DNA of 49,810 nucleotides, taken from positions 1 to 49,810 of the forward strand of contig NZ_NWMV01000054.1 of NCBI RefSeq assembly GCF_002837145.1, given 5' to 3'. The notes under the pieces are model-generated. The model had not been told where the DNA came from and did no database searches. It saw nothing but the letters and a program-made list of their open reading frames with translations. Below are positions 19,959-27,645 of the stretch, one piece after another. Every line of letters starts with the position of its first letter. Within the stretch, counting starts at the first letter, position 1. Source of the DNA: Macromonas nakdongensis. GTDB taxonomy: Bacteria; Pseudomonadota; Gammaproteobacteria; Burkholderiales; Burkholderiaceae_C. The position numbers and the translations under genes were made by a program.

Positions 19959-20351
19959 TCAGGCGGCGGGCGTGCAGCGCCGCGCCGGACCGGCGATGGG
20001 GCGGGCCAGGTCGGTGGCCTGGGTCGCCAGTTCGTGTGCATCCAGCCACACGTCGCCGTTTTCCACCTTGACGGCGAAGCGCGGGGTGCAGCCTTCGTCG
20101 GGGGCCGCGGCCTGGCCGTTGCACAAGCCGATGGTCCAGTTGTGCAGCGGGCAGGCCACACTGCGGCCGAACACAATGCCCTGGCTCAAGGGCCCGCCCT
20201 TGTGCGGGCAGCGGTCGAGCAGGGCAAACACCTCGTCGTCGGCGTTGCGGAACACGGCGACGTCCAATCCCGCGGCGCGGGCCACGCGGCGCGAGCCGAG
20301 CACGGGGATGTCGTCGACGCGGCAGATCAGGGTCCAGGCGGGTGCGGTCAT
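19959..20351 (-). CDS. nirD: Nitrite reductase small subunit NirD (Rieske type)
   Basis: NirD partners NirB in the NADH-dependent siroheme nitrite reductase. The 130-residue product keeps a full set of Rieske ligands, CPH at residues 48-50 and CPLH at 67-70, so it may carry a real [2Fe-2S] cluster, unlike E. coli NirD, which as I recall lacks them. AAGGAG precedes the ATG. Its start overlaps the nirB stop (ATGA), consistent with coupled synthesis of the two subunits. Confidence 0.95.
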   Translation of the reverse strand: MTAPAWTLICRVDDIPVLGSRRVARAAGLDVAVFRNADDEVFALLDRCPHKGGPLSQGIVFGRSVACPLHNWTIGLCNGQAAAPDEGCTPRFAVKVENGDVWLDAHELATQATDLARPIAGPARRCTPAA

Positions 20352-22873
20352 GCGGAGGCTCCTTCCAGCGGGGTCAGGGTGGCGTCGGCCGCCACGGTGG
20401 TCACGGGGCTGAACTGGCGCACGTCCACTTCGGCCTTGGCGAATTCGAACCAGGGGTCGGGCTCGCCCTCCAAGGCGGCCTGCAACTGCGCCCACAGGGC
20501 CTGGCGGCCGGCGTGGTCGTTCAGGATTTTTTCTTTCACGTGATCCAGTCCCACGCGGTTGACGTAGTGCACCGTGCGTTCCAGGTACCAGCCTTCCAGG
20601 CGGTAGAGCTGCATGAAGGCACCGGTGTATTCCAGCACCTCCTCAGCGGTTTTCAGCTTGCACAGGAAGTGCGCCACCTCGGTTTTGATGCCACCGTTGC
20701 CGGCGATGTACATCTCCCAGCCGCTGTCCACGCCGATGATGCCCACGTCCTTGATGCCGGCCTCGGCGCAGTTGCGCGGGCAACCCGACACGGCGAACTT
20801 GACCTTGTGTGGGGCGTACATGCGCCACATGGCGCGCTCCAGGTCCTTGCCCATCTGGGTGCTGTCCTGCGTGCCCATGCGGCACCATTCGCTGCCCACG
20901 CAAGTCTTCACGGTGCGCAGCGCCTTGGCGTAGGCGTGGCCGCTGGGCATGTCCAGGTCTTTCCACACGGCCACCAGGTCTTCCTTCTTCACGCCCAGCA
21001 GGTCAATGCGCTGGCCGCCGGTCACCTTGACGGTCGGGATGGCGTATTTGTCCACCACGTCGGCGATGCGGCGCAATTCGCTGGCCGTGGTCTCGCCGCC
21101 CCACATGCGCGGGATGACGCTGTAGGTGCCGTCCTTCTGGATGTTGGCGTGGCTGCGTTCGTTGATGAAGCGGCTCTGCGGGTCGTCTTTGGCCAGTTTG
21201 GGCCAGGTGCTGATGAGGTAGTAATTCACCGCCGGGCGGCAGCTGGCGCAGCCGTTCGGGGTTTTCCAGCCCAGGTGCTGGAACACGGCGCCCGTGGTGA
21301 GCAGCTTGCCGCCGTCCGCCAGCGGGGTGGCGATGGCGGCGCGCACGTCGGCGTGGCTGTGATCGGTGCATCCGCACATCGGTTTTTTCTTCGGGGTGGC
21401 GCTGTAGTCGCCGCCGGCGGTGAACATCAAAATTTGCTCGACCAGGCCGGTGCACGAGCCGCACGATGCGCTGGCCTTGGTGTGCTTGCGCACCTCGTCC
21501 AGGGTGAACAGGCCTTTGTCTTTGATGGCCTTGCAGATCGCACCCTTGTTCACGCCGTTGCAGCCGCAGACCTCGGCGTCGTCGGGCATGCTGGCGGCCT
21601 TGGTGTGGCCCTCGTGGCCCACGTCGCCGATGTGGCTTTCGCCGAACATCAGCTTGTCGCGGATGTCGGCCACGTTGCGGCCCTCGCGCAGCAGCTTGAA
21701 GTACCAGGAGCCGTCTACCGTGTCGCCGTACAGGCAGGCGCCCACCAGCTGGTCGTTCTGGATCACCAGCTTTTTGTAGACGCCGCCCACCGGGTCGCTC
21801 ATCAGGATTTCTTCGCAGCCTTCGCCGCCGGTGAAGTTGCCGGCGCTGAACAGGTCGATGCCGGTGACCTTGAGCTTGGTCGAGGTGAGCGAGCCGGTGT
21901 AGCGGCCGATGCCGAATTCGGCCAGGTGGTTGGCCAGCACCTTGCCCTGCTCGAACAGCGGCGCCACCAGGCCGTAGGCGATGCCGCGGTGCGCCGCGCA
22001 TTCGCCCACGGCGTAGATGCGCGGGTCGGTCACGGTCTGCAGCGTGTCGCTGACGACGATGCCGCGGTTCACATGCAGGTGCATGCTCTCGGCCAGCGCG
22101 GTGTTGGGGCGGATGCCCACGGCCATCACCACCAGGTCGGCGGGCACGGTGCTGCCGTCCTTGAACTGCACCTGGGCCACGCGGCCACTGTCGTTGGCCA
22201 GCAGCGCCTGGGTCTGCGCGCCCATGAGGAATTTCATGCCGCGCTGTTCCAGCGACTGTTGCAGCAGCTGGCCCGCCACTTCGTCGAGCTGGCGCTCCAT
22301 CAGCCAGGGGCCCACGTGCACCACCGTCACGTCCATGCCGCGCTTCATCAGGCCGTTGGCGGCTTCCAGGCCGAGCAGCCCGCCGCCGATCACCACCGCG
22401 TGTTTGTGCACCGTGGCCGCGTCAATCATGGCCTGGGTGTCGGCGATGTCGCGGTAGGCCAGCACGCCCGGCAGGTCCTTGCCGGGGACGGGCAGCATGA
22501 AGGGGTTGGAACCGGTGGCCAGCACCAGCCGGTCGTAGGCCACGCTCTGGGTCTGGCCCTGGGCGTTGCGGGCGTGCACCAGGCGGCGGGTGCGGTCCAC
22601 CGCGGTCACCGTCCAGCCCGCGTGCAGGGTGATCCCGTGCTCCTGATACCAGGACCAGTCGTTGAGGACGATCTCCTCCAGCGTCTGCTCACCGGCCAGC
22701 ACCGGCGACAGCAGGATGCGGTTGTAGTTGGGGTGCGGCTCGGCGCCGAAGACGGTGATGTCGTACAGGTCCGGGGCGAGCTTGAACAGCTCCTCCAGCG
22801 CCCGGACGCCGGCCATGCCGTTGCCCACCATCACCAGTTTCATTTTGCTTTTGGGTTCGACTCGCATGTCCAT
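20348..22873 (-). CDS. nirB: NADH-dependent nitrite reductase large subunit
   Basis: NirB reduces nitrite to ammonium in the cytosol with NADH, FAD, Fe-S clusters and siroheme. The 841-residue product begins with an FAD domain (VMVGNGMAGVRALEEL), then an NAD domain (VVIGGGLLGLEAANGL). BFD-like cysteine motifs follow (CGCNGVNKGAICKAI and SCGSCTGLVEQI, plus CGC and CASCRP). The C-terminal half holds the siroheme/[4Fe-4S] ligands CVGSEWC and SGCPRNC. The ATG at 22873 is preferred because GGAG lies 7 nt upstream; an in-frame ATG at 22894 would add seven residues. A 98-bp gap with a small hairpin separates it from nrtD. Confidence 0.97.
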   Translation of the reverse strand: MDMRVEPKSKMKLVMVGNGMAGVRALEELFKLAPDLYDITVFGAEPHPNYNRILLSPVLAGEQTLEEIVLNDWSWYQEHGITLHAGWTVTAVDRTRRLVHARNAQGQTQSVAYDRLVLATGSNPFMLPVPGKDLPGVLAYRDIADTQAMIDAATVHKHAVVIGGGLLGLEAANGLMKRGMDVTVVHVGPWLMERQLDEVAGQLLQQSLEQRGMKFLMGAQTQALLANDSGRVAQVQFKDGSTVPADLVVMAVGIRPNTALAESMHLHVNRGIVVSDTLQTVTDPRIYAVGECAAHRGIAYGLVAPLFEQGKVLANHLAEFGIGRYTGSLTSTKLKVTGIDLFSAGNFTGGEGCEEILMSDPVGGVYKKLVIQNDQLVGACLYGDTVDGSWYFKLLREGRNVADIRDKLMFGESHIGDVGHEGHTKAASMPDDAEVCGCNGVNKGAICKAIKDKGLFTLDEVRKHTKASASCGSCTGLVEQILMFTAGGDYSATPKKKPMCGCTDHSHADVRAAIATPLADGGKLLTTGAVFQHLGWKTPNGCASCRPAVNYYLISTWPKLAKDDPQSRFINERSHANIQKDGTYSVIPRMWGGETTASELRRIADVVDKYAIPTVKVTGGQRIDLLGVKKEDLVAVWKDLDMPSGHAYAKALRTVKTCVGSEWCRMGTQDSTQMGKDLERAMWRMYAPHKVKFAVSGCPRNCAEAGIKDVGIIGVDSGWEMYIAGNGGIKTEVAHFLCKLKTAEEVLEYTGAFMQLYRLEGWYLERTVHYVNRVGLDHVKEKILNDHAGRQALWAQLQAALEGEPDPWFEFAKAEVDVRQFSPVTTVAADATLTPLEGASA

Positions 22874-22971
22874 GGCGCAGCTCCAACTCCACATTCAGGG
22901 GTGAGCGACCCCCCGACCGGTGTCCGACCGGCCGTGGTTCGCTGGGGTTTCGGGGGGGTGACCGGGCTCGG

Positions 22972-23799
22972 TCAGGCGGCCTTTTCCACGTGCGCCTGGC
23001 GCGTGTAAAGGAAGTCGATCACCGCCTTGCGGCAGTGCAGGTAGGCCGGGTCTTCGGCCAGTTCCACCCGGTGGCGCGGGCGTGGCAGGTCCACCGTCAG
23101 CACCTCGCCAATGGTGGCGGCGGGGCCGTTGGTCATCATCACGATCTTGTCGGACAGCAGCACCGCTTCGTCCACGTCGTGCGTCACCATCACCACCGTG
23201 CTCTGGGTGCGGGCCACGATCTCCAGCAGCTCGTCCTGCAGCTTGGCGCGGGTCAGCGCGTCCAGGGCGCCGAAGGGCTCGTCCATCAGCAGCACCTTGG
23301 GCTCCATGGCCAGGGCGCGGGCAATGCCCACGCGCTGCTTCATGCCGCCGCTGATTTCGCCTGGGCGCTTCTGCGCCGCGTGCGTCAGCCCCACCAGGGC
23401 CAGCGCGGCGTGGGTGCGTTCGGTCAGCTGGGCCTTGCTTTCGGCCTTCTGACCGGTGCTGCGCGCCCCAGAGCCGAACACCCGCTCCACCCCCAGGTAG
23501 ACGTTGTCGAAGCAGGTCAGCCACGGCAGCAGCGAATGGTTCTGGAACACCACCGCGCGCTCCGGGCCGGGGCCGGCGATCTCGCGCCCGGCGCACAGCA
23601 GCACCCCCTGGGTCGGGCTGGTCAGACCGGCGATCAGGTTGAGCAAGGTGGACTTGCCGCAGCCCGAGTGCCCGATCAGGGCCACGAACTCGCCTTTGGC
23701 GATCGTCAGGTCGATGTCGCGCAGCGCCGGGAACAGGCCCTTTTTCGTCTTGAAGGTCTGGGCCACGCCTTCGATGCGGATGTACTTGCTGTCGCTCAT
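22972..23799 (-). CDS. nrtD: Nitrate/nitrite ABC transporter ATP-binding protein
   Basis: The 275-residue ATPase drives the nitrate importer. Walker A is GHSGCGKST at residues 43-51, the signature is ISGGMKQRVGIARALA, Walker B is VLLMDEPFGALD, and the switch His is in VMVTHDVDEA. It is a single-domain subunit like NrtD, without the C-terminal substrate-binding-like extension of cyanobacterial NrtC. About twenty residues between the Q-loop and signature (SGARSTGQKAESKAQL) look like a small insertion. The start overlaps the nrtB stop (ATGA). Also called NasD in the Klebsiella nasFED scheme. Confidence 0.93.
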   Translation of the reverse strand: MSDSKYIRIEGVAQTFKTKKGLFPALRDIDLTIAKGEFVALIGHSGCGKSTLLNLIAGLTSPTQGVLLCAGREIAGPGPERAVVFQNHSLLPWLTCFDNVYLGVERVFGSGARSTGQKAESKAQLTERTHAALALVGLTHAAQKRPGEISGGMKQRVGIARALAMEPKVLLMDEPFGALDALTRAKLQDELLEIVARTQSTVVMVTHDVDEAVLLSDKIVMMTNGPAATIGEVLTVDLPRPRHRVELAEDPAYLHCRKAVIDFLYTRQAHVEKAA

Positions 23800-24707
23800 G
23801 ATTTCACCTCTTCGAACGTGAAGGCCGTGGCCAGTTGGATCAGGGCGTGTTCCAGCAGCAGGCCGACGATGCCGATGACGAAGATCGCCACGATGATGTT
23901 GGTCACGTTCAGGTTGTTCCACTCGTCCCAGACCCAGAAGCCGATGCCCACGCCGCCGGTCAGCATCTCGGCCGCCACGATCACCAGCCAGGCCGTGCCC
24001 ACCGCCAGGCGCACGCCGGTCAGCATGTAGGGCAGCACCGCCGGGAACAGGATCTTGGTGACGATCTTCCACTCACTCAGGTTGAGCACGCGGGCCACGT
24101 TCATGTAGTCCTGCGGCACGCGCTGCACGCCCACCGCGGTGTTGATGACCATCGGCCAGATGGAGCAGATGAAGATGGTCCAGATGGCGGCCGGGTTGGC
24201 GCCCTTGAACACCAGCAGGCCGATCGGCAGCCAGGCCAGCGGCGAGACCGGGCGCAGCAGGCTGATGAGCGGGTTGAACATGCGGCTCAGAAAATCGAAG
24301 CGGCCGATGGCAAAGCCCGCCGGAATGCCCACCAGAGCGGCCAGGCCGAAGCCCATGGCCACGCGCTGCAGCGACATCAGCACGTTCCAGCCCACGCCCT
24401 GGTCGTTCGGGCCGTTGCGGTAGAAGGGGTCGGAAAAAATCGCCACGGCCTGCTTCCAGGTGTCCAGCGGGGTCGGGATGCTGCTGCCGGTGGACACCGA
24501 CACCAGGTACCACAGGCCCACCAGCAGGGCCAGGCCCAGCACCGGGGGCACCACGGCCATCGCCAGGGCCGACCAGTCGAAACCGCTGGCGCGTGCGGGC
24601 GGCTCTGCCGGCTCGGTGCGGCGGGCGGGGGCCGCCGGCGCAGGGCCGGTGGCGGCGGGCGCCGCCACAGCAGCGTCCAGGGGGGCGTGAAACACGGCGC
24701 TGACCAT
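23796..24707 (-). CDS. nrtB: Nitrate/nitrite ABC transporter permease
   Basis: The 303-residue inner-membrane subunit has a 40-residue Ala/Pro-rich cytosolic N-terminal extension, then about six hydrophobic helices. It carries the SsuC/TauC-type EAA loop, here NVARVLNLSEWKIVTKILFP, that contacts the ATPase. The sequence is typical of NrtB/NasE permeases (GIPAGFAIGRFDFLSRMFNP, SPLAWLPIGLL). It follows nrtA by 13 bp and overlaps nrtD. Confidence 0.94.
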   Translation of the reverse strand: MVSAVFHAPLDAAVAAPAATGPAPAAPARRTEPAEPPARASGFDWSALAMAVVPPVLGLALLVGLWYLVSVSTGSSIPTPLDTWKQAVAIFSDPFYRNGPNDQGVGWNVLMSLQRVAMGFGLAALVGIPAGFAIGRFDFLSRMFNPLISLLRPVSPLAWLPIGLLVFKGANPAAIWTIFICSIWPMVINTAVGVQRVPQDYMNVARVLNLSEWKIVTKILFPAVLPYMLTGVRLAVGTAWLVIVAAEMLTGGVGIGFWVWDEWNNLNVTNIIVAIFVIGIVGLLLEHALIQLATAFTFEEVKS

Positions 24708-24720
24708 GGTGCAACCCTCC

Positions 24721-26001
24721 TCAGGCCTTGATCTTGAAGGCGTCGGCGTACTGGGCCGGGTTCTTGCCGTCCCAGGTCACACCGTCGATGAACTTGCTGC
24801 TGCGCATCGCGTCCTTGGGCACGCCGATGCCCATCGCGCCGGCCACCGACTTGTACAGGTCCACCCGGTTGACCTGTTTGGCGATACCCAGGTAGTCGGG
24901 GTGGCTCTTGAGCAAACCCCAGCGCTTGTGCTGGGTCAGGAACCACATGCCGTCGCTCAGGAAGGGGAAGTTCACCAGCCCGTCGTTGAAGAACTTCATG
25001 TGGTTCGGGTCGTCCCAGGTCTTGCCCAGGCCGTTTTGGTAGCGGCCCAAAATGCGCTGGTTGATCGCGTCCACGCTGGTGTTGATGTAGCTCTTCTGCG
25101 CCACCGTTTCGGCCATCTTCAGCTTGTTCTGCAGGCCGGCGTCGATCCAGCGGCTGGCCTCCAGCACCGCCATCATCACCGCGCGGGTGGTATTGGGGTA
25201 CTTGCTCACGAATTCGCTGGTGGTGCCCAGCACCTTTTCCGGGTGGTCTTTCCAGATGTCCTGGGTGGTGTTGGCGGTGATGCCGATGCCGTCCATGATC
25301 GCGCGGTGGTTCCAGGGCTCGCCCACGCAGAAGCCGTCCATGTTGCCGATGCGCATGTTGGCCACCATTTGCGGCGGCGGCACGGTGATCAGCTTGGCGC
25401 CCGACAGCGGGTTGATGCCCGCGGCCGCCAGCCAGTAGTGCATCCACATGGCGTGGGTGCCGGTGGGGAAGGTGCCGGCGAAGGTGTATTCACGCGGTTT
25501 CTGCGCCATCACCTTGGCCAGGCTGGGGCCGTCCACCGCGCCCTGGCCGGCCAGCGCCTTGCTCAGGGTGATGGCCTGGCCGTTGTGGTTCAGGTTCATC
25601 AGGATGGCCATGTCCTTCTTGGGGCCGGCGGTGCCCATGTGCACGCCGTACACCAGGCCGTAGAGCACGTGGGCCAGGTCCAGTTCGCCGTTGACCAGCT
25701 TGTCGCGTACGCCGGCCCAGCTGGCCTCTTTGGTCGGGATGATCTTGACGCCATACTTCTGGTCGAAACCCAGCACCGAGGCCATGACCACGCTGGCGCA
25801 ATCGGTCAGCGGGATGAAGCCGATCTTGACTTCCTTCTTTTCCGGGGCGTCGGAGCCGGCGGCCCACACGCCATGGTGGCCCAGGCTGGAGAACAGGGCG
25901 GCCCCGGCCACGGCGCTGCCCTGCTTGATCCATTCGCGGCGGCTGGGGGAGGCGGGGGTGCAGGTTTCGGCGGTGGCGGTGGCAGACGGGGTGTTGGGCA
26001 T
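24721..26001 (-). CDS. nrtA: Nitrate ABC transporter substrate-binding protein (NrtA/NasF family)
   Basis: The 426-residue product has a twin-arginine type signal (SRREWIKQG at 20-28, then the hydrophobic stretch AVAGAALFSSL and an AWAAG-like cleavage site). The mature CmpA/NrtA-family domain follows: VKIGFIPLTDCASVVMAS, the GTFPTGTHAMWMHYWLAAAG segment and MDGFCVGEPWNHRAI. It captures nitrate or nitrite in the periplasm. AGGAG lies 6 nt before the ATG. It is the first structural gene after the regulated leader, and so the first to depend on antitermination. Confidence 0.95.
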   Translation of the reverse strand: MPNTPSATATAETCTPASPSRREWIKQGSAVAGAALFSSLGHHGVWAAGSDAPEKKEVKIGFIPLTDCASVVMASVLGFDQKYGVKIIPTKEASWAGVRDKLVNGELDLAHVLYGLVYGVHMGTAGPKKDMAILMNLNHNGQAITLSKALAGQGAVDGPSLAKVMAQKPREYTFAGTFPTGTHAMWMHYWLAAAGINPLSGAKLITVPPPQMVANMRIGNMDGFCVGEPWNHRAIMDGIGITANTTQDIWKDHPEKVLGTTSEFVSKYPNTTRAVMMAVLEASRWIDAGLQNKLKMAETVAQKSYINTSVDAINQRILGRYQNGLGKTWDDPNHMKFFNDGLVNFPFLSDGMWFLTQHKRWGLLKSHPDYLGIAKQVNRVDLYKSVAGAMGIGVPKDAMRSSKFIDGVTWDGKNPAQYADAFKIKA

Positions 26002-26043
26002 GTCAACTCCTGGGGCAAGGCTTCAAGGCCCCGGCCAACGACA

Positions 26044-26093
26044 AACGGCGTCCATCACACCACTGGGCCAGCCAATGGGCGATGGACGCCGTT
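26044..26093 (-). terminator. Leader terminator/attenuator of the nas operon
   Basis: On the minus strand AACGGCGTCCATC (26093-26081) pairs perfectly over 13 bp with GATGGACGCCGTT (26056-26044) across a 24-nt loop. After a one-base bulge two more pairs can form, and the 3' flank is moderately T-rich (TTTGTCGTT). The 5' arm is also the loop and 3' arm of the second ANTAR hairpin, so the two structures exclude each other. The stem is seen directly; termination is inferred, as the T tract is imperfect. Confidence 0.7.
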
Positions 26094-26139
26094 GTCCATG
26101 TGTCCGGGAAGACGTCGGTTCGCGCCGCCGTTGGCGCAA
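26082..26139 (-). promoter_or_regulatory. Two-hairpin ANTAR target (NasR-responsive leader RNA)
   Basis: Hairpin 1 (26139-26120) has a 7-bp stem TTGCGCC/GGCGCGA with hexaloop AACGGC. Hairpin 2 (26099-26082) has a perfect 6-bp stem ATGGAC/GTCCAT with the same hexaloop AACGGC. They are 20 nt apart. Both loops have A at position 1 and G at position 4, as in the dual-hairpin RNA motif bound by ANTAR proteins such as EutV and NasR. Hairpin 2 overlaps the 5' arm of the terminator stem, and nasR, encoding an ANTAR protein, lies directly upstream. Binding is inferred from motif and context. Confidence 0.8.
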
Positions 26140-26156
26140 GCCGTTGCCCCAATCAA

Positions 26157-26172
26157 TGCAGGAGTCGTGCCA
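26157..26172 (-). promoter_or_regulatory. Sigma-54 (RpoN) promoter of the nas operon
   Basis: The minus strand reads TGGCACG (26172-26166), ACTC, then CTGCA (26161-26157), differing from the consensus TGGCACG-N4-TTGCA at one base. The invariant GG and GC are exactly 10 nt apart. The predicted start is near 26146, about 7 nt before the first ANTAR hairpin, giving a leader of about 145 nt. Confidence 0.8.
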
Positions 26173-26248
26173 GGTGTGTTTTTCCCGCCGCTTGTGCCCC
26201 GGCAGGGCGGGCGCCCAGGCTGTTTGGTCCCGCTTCGGTGCGGTGGGT

Positions 26249-26283
26249 GCGCACCGCGGTGCGCTGTGGCACTGAGTCGGTGC
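26249..26283 (-). promoter_or_regulatory. Candidate NtrC enhancer sites
   Basis: GCACT-N5-GGTGC at 26269-26283 fits the NtrC core GCACY-N5-GGTGC and is centred about 130 bp upstream of the predicted start. A second element, a perfect 16-bp palindrome GCGCACCGCGGTGCGC at 26249-26264, is centred near -110 but has a shorter centre than the consensus. The centres are about 20 bp apart, near two helical turns. Assignment rests on motif and position only. Confidence 0.6.
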
Positions 26284-26294
26284 GCGTCGGCCGC

Positions 26295-27584
26295 TCAGGG
26301 CGCGCCGGCCGCGAGCACGTCGCGCATGGCCAGCACCGCCTCGGCCACGTCCACCAGGCGCTTGTTCTGGCTCATCGCCATTTGGCGCATGGCCTTGTGG
26401 GCGGCTTCTTCGTTGAGCTGGCGGTGGGCCATCAGCAGGCCTTTGGCGCGCTCGATCACCTTGCGCTCGTTCAGGCTGGCGCGTACGGTGTCGAGCTCGT
26501 CGGCCATGGACTGCAGGCGCTGCGCCTGGGCCTGCACCATCTCCAGCACCGACCGTTCGAGCTGCGAGCCGACCGGCTGGCTCGGCGGCACGCTGGCGGC
26601 GGGCAGCGCGCCTTGGAAAAATTGTTCCAGCAGGCGCGGGTCCGGGTCCGCGTCGGCGTTCGCGCCCGGGGTGTGCAGGCGCAATTCCAGGGCCTGCAAT
26701 TGTTCCAGCTCGCGCGCTGCCGTGGCCAGTTGGCTGGCACAGCGGTCCAGCAGTTCGCGCGTCATCTGGTTTTCCACCAAGCGCATCTCGTCCATGCGCT
26801 GGCTGCAGCAGTCGAACCAGACCTGGCTGAATTGCGTGTTCAGCGGGCCGCCCACGCTGGCCGTGCCCAGCAGGCGGCGCATGCGTTCCAAGTCTGCCAG
26901 GGCCGAGGCCCGCTGGCATTCGCGCCACAGGCTGCGGGTGTCGTGGCTGGCAAAGTCGGTGAACACCTGCAGGCAGCGTTCCTGGGAGTCGATCAGGTGC
27001 AGCAGGCGCTGCTGGGCGTCGTGCCCGGTCACGCCGCCCGCGAACATCGCGGCGCCGGTTGCGCGTTCCTGCCCGGCGAATTCCTTGCCTTGCATGAAAT
27101 TGAACAGCGCCACCAGCAGGCGCGAAATGGTCGGGTCGCTGGCCGTGTCCGCCGCTTCGCAGACCACCGCCAGCAGGCCGGCGATGAGCTGCACGTACGC
27201 CGCCGTGGCGGTGGTGGGCGTCCACTCCAAGGCCTGGATGCCGCTGCGCAGACCGGGCAGGGCGCCCAGGCCGTGCAGCACGTAGGCGATGCGGCTGAAC
27301 AGCCGGGCACCGTTGTCGTGCCGACCGGCCCCGGTTTCCAGGCCGTCGAAGGCGGTGCGCAGTTCCAGGGCGGTGGCGTCGCTGGTGGCCCGCTGGTTTT
27401 GCAGCGCCTCGCCAAAGCGCTCCCCGCGCGAGCCCAGGAACAGGTTGCTCAGGCCGCGTTCCCGCTGCAGTTCGTGGATCATGCGCGACGTGACCTGCAC
27501 CAGCGCGCTGGTCTGCTGCAGTTGGCGCAGGTCGGCCATCTCGCACTGCTTGGCGGCCATCAGGAAGCTCAAACCGGTTTTCAT
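26295..27584 (-). CDS. nasR: Nitrate-sensing ANTAR antiterminator NasR
   Basis: The 429-residue product has an N-terminal NIT (nitrate/nitrite sensing) domain, with the typical ERGLSNLFLGSRG near residues 42-54. A long helical body and an Ala/Gln/Leu-rich coiled segment follow. The C-terminal ANTAR domain is at about 365-425 (SLNERKVIERAKGLLMAH, LNEEAAHKAMRQMAM, VDVAEAVLAM). In Klebsiella NasR binds nitrate and prevents termination in the nasF leader; here nasR is directly upstream of a leader with the matching RNA motif. It is divergent from tsaD with a 61-bp gap, and no strong Shine-Dalgarno is seen at its ATG. Confidence 0.93.
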   Translation of the reverse strand: MKTGLSFLMAAKQCEMADLRQLQQTSALVQVTSRMIHELQRERGLSNLFLGSRGERFGEALQNQRATSDATALELRTAFDGLETGAGRHDNGARLFSRIAYVLHGLGALPGLRSGIQALEWTPTTATAAYVQLIAGLLAVVCEAADTASDPTISRLLVALFNFMQGKEFAGQERATGAAMFAGGVTGHDAQQRLLHLIDSQERCLQVFTDFASHDTRSLWRECQRASALADLERMRRLLGTASVGGPLNTQFSQVWFDCCSQRMDEMRLVENQMTRELLDRCASQLATAARELEQLQALELRLHTPGANADADPDPRLLEQFFQGALPAASVPPSQPVGSQLERSVLEMVQAQAQRLQSMADELDTVRASLNERKVIERAKGLLMAHRQLNEEAAHKAMRQMAMSQNKRLVDVAEAVLAMRDVLAAGAP

Positions 27585-27608
27585 CGGGGCCAGGGTGGCG
27601 TTCGTGGG

Positions 27609-27639
27609 GTGACCCCGCTATTGTGCACCGCCGTACACT
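27609..27639 (+). promoter_or_regulatory. Candidate tsaD promoter next to the start codon
   Basis: GTGACC (27609-27614), a 19-bp spacer and TACACT (27634-27639) precede the tsaD ATG by only 6 nt. No Shine-Dalgarno is present. If used, transcription would start at or next to the ATG, giving a leaderless mRNA. The -35 match and spacing are weak. Confidence 0.4.
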
Positions 27640-27645
27640 CGGCCC

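Noticed and set aside
17569-20412. Very long plus-strand open frame (947 codons) opposite nasA and nirD
   Set aside because: It is a shadow of GC-rich third positions in nasA: low-complexity Gly/Ala/Val/His composition, no domain, no ribosome binding site. The same applies to other long opposite frames, such as 8231-11557, 11266-12993 and 43319-45496 on the minus strand.
26133-26150. Alternative hairpin GGGGCAA/TTGCGCC at the leader 5' end
   Set aside because: It has an internal G-G mismatch and a four-base loop, and it uses the same 5' arm as the better hairpin at 26120-26139. It may be a transient alternative only.
26142-26158. A first hairpin of the nas leader with loop ATTGGGG
   Set aside because: It has only a few contiguous pairs and lies at or upstream of the start predicted from the sigma-54 promoter, so it would mostly not be transcribed. 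Hairpins at 26120-26139 and 26082-26099 fit the ANTAR motif far better.
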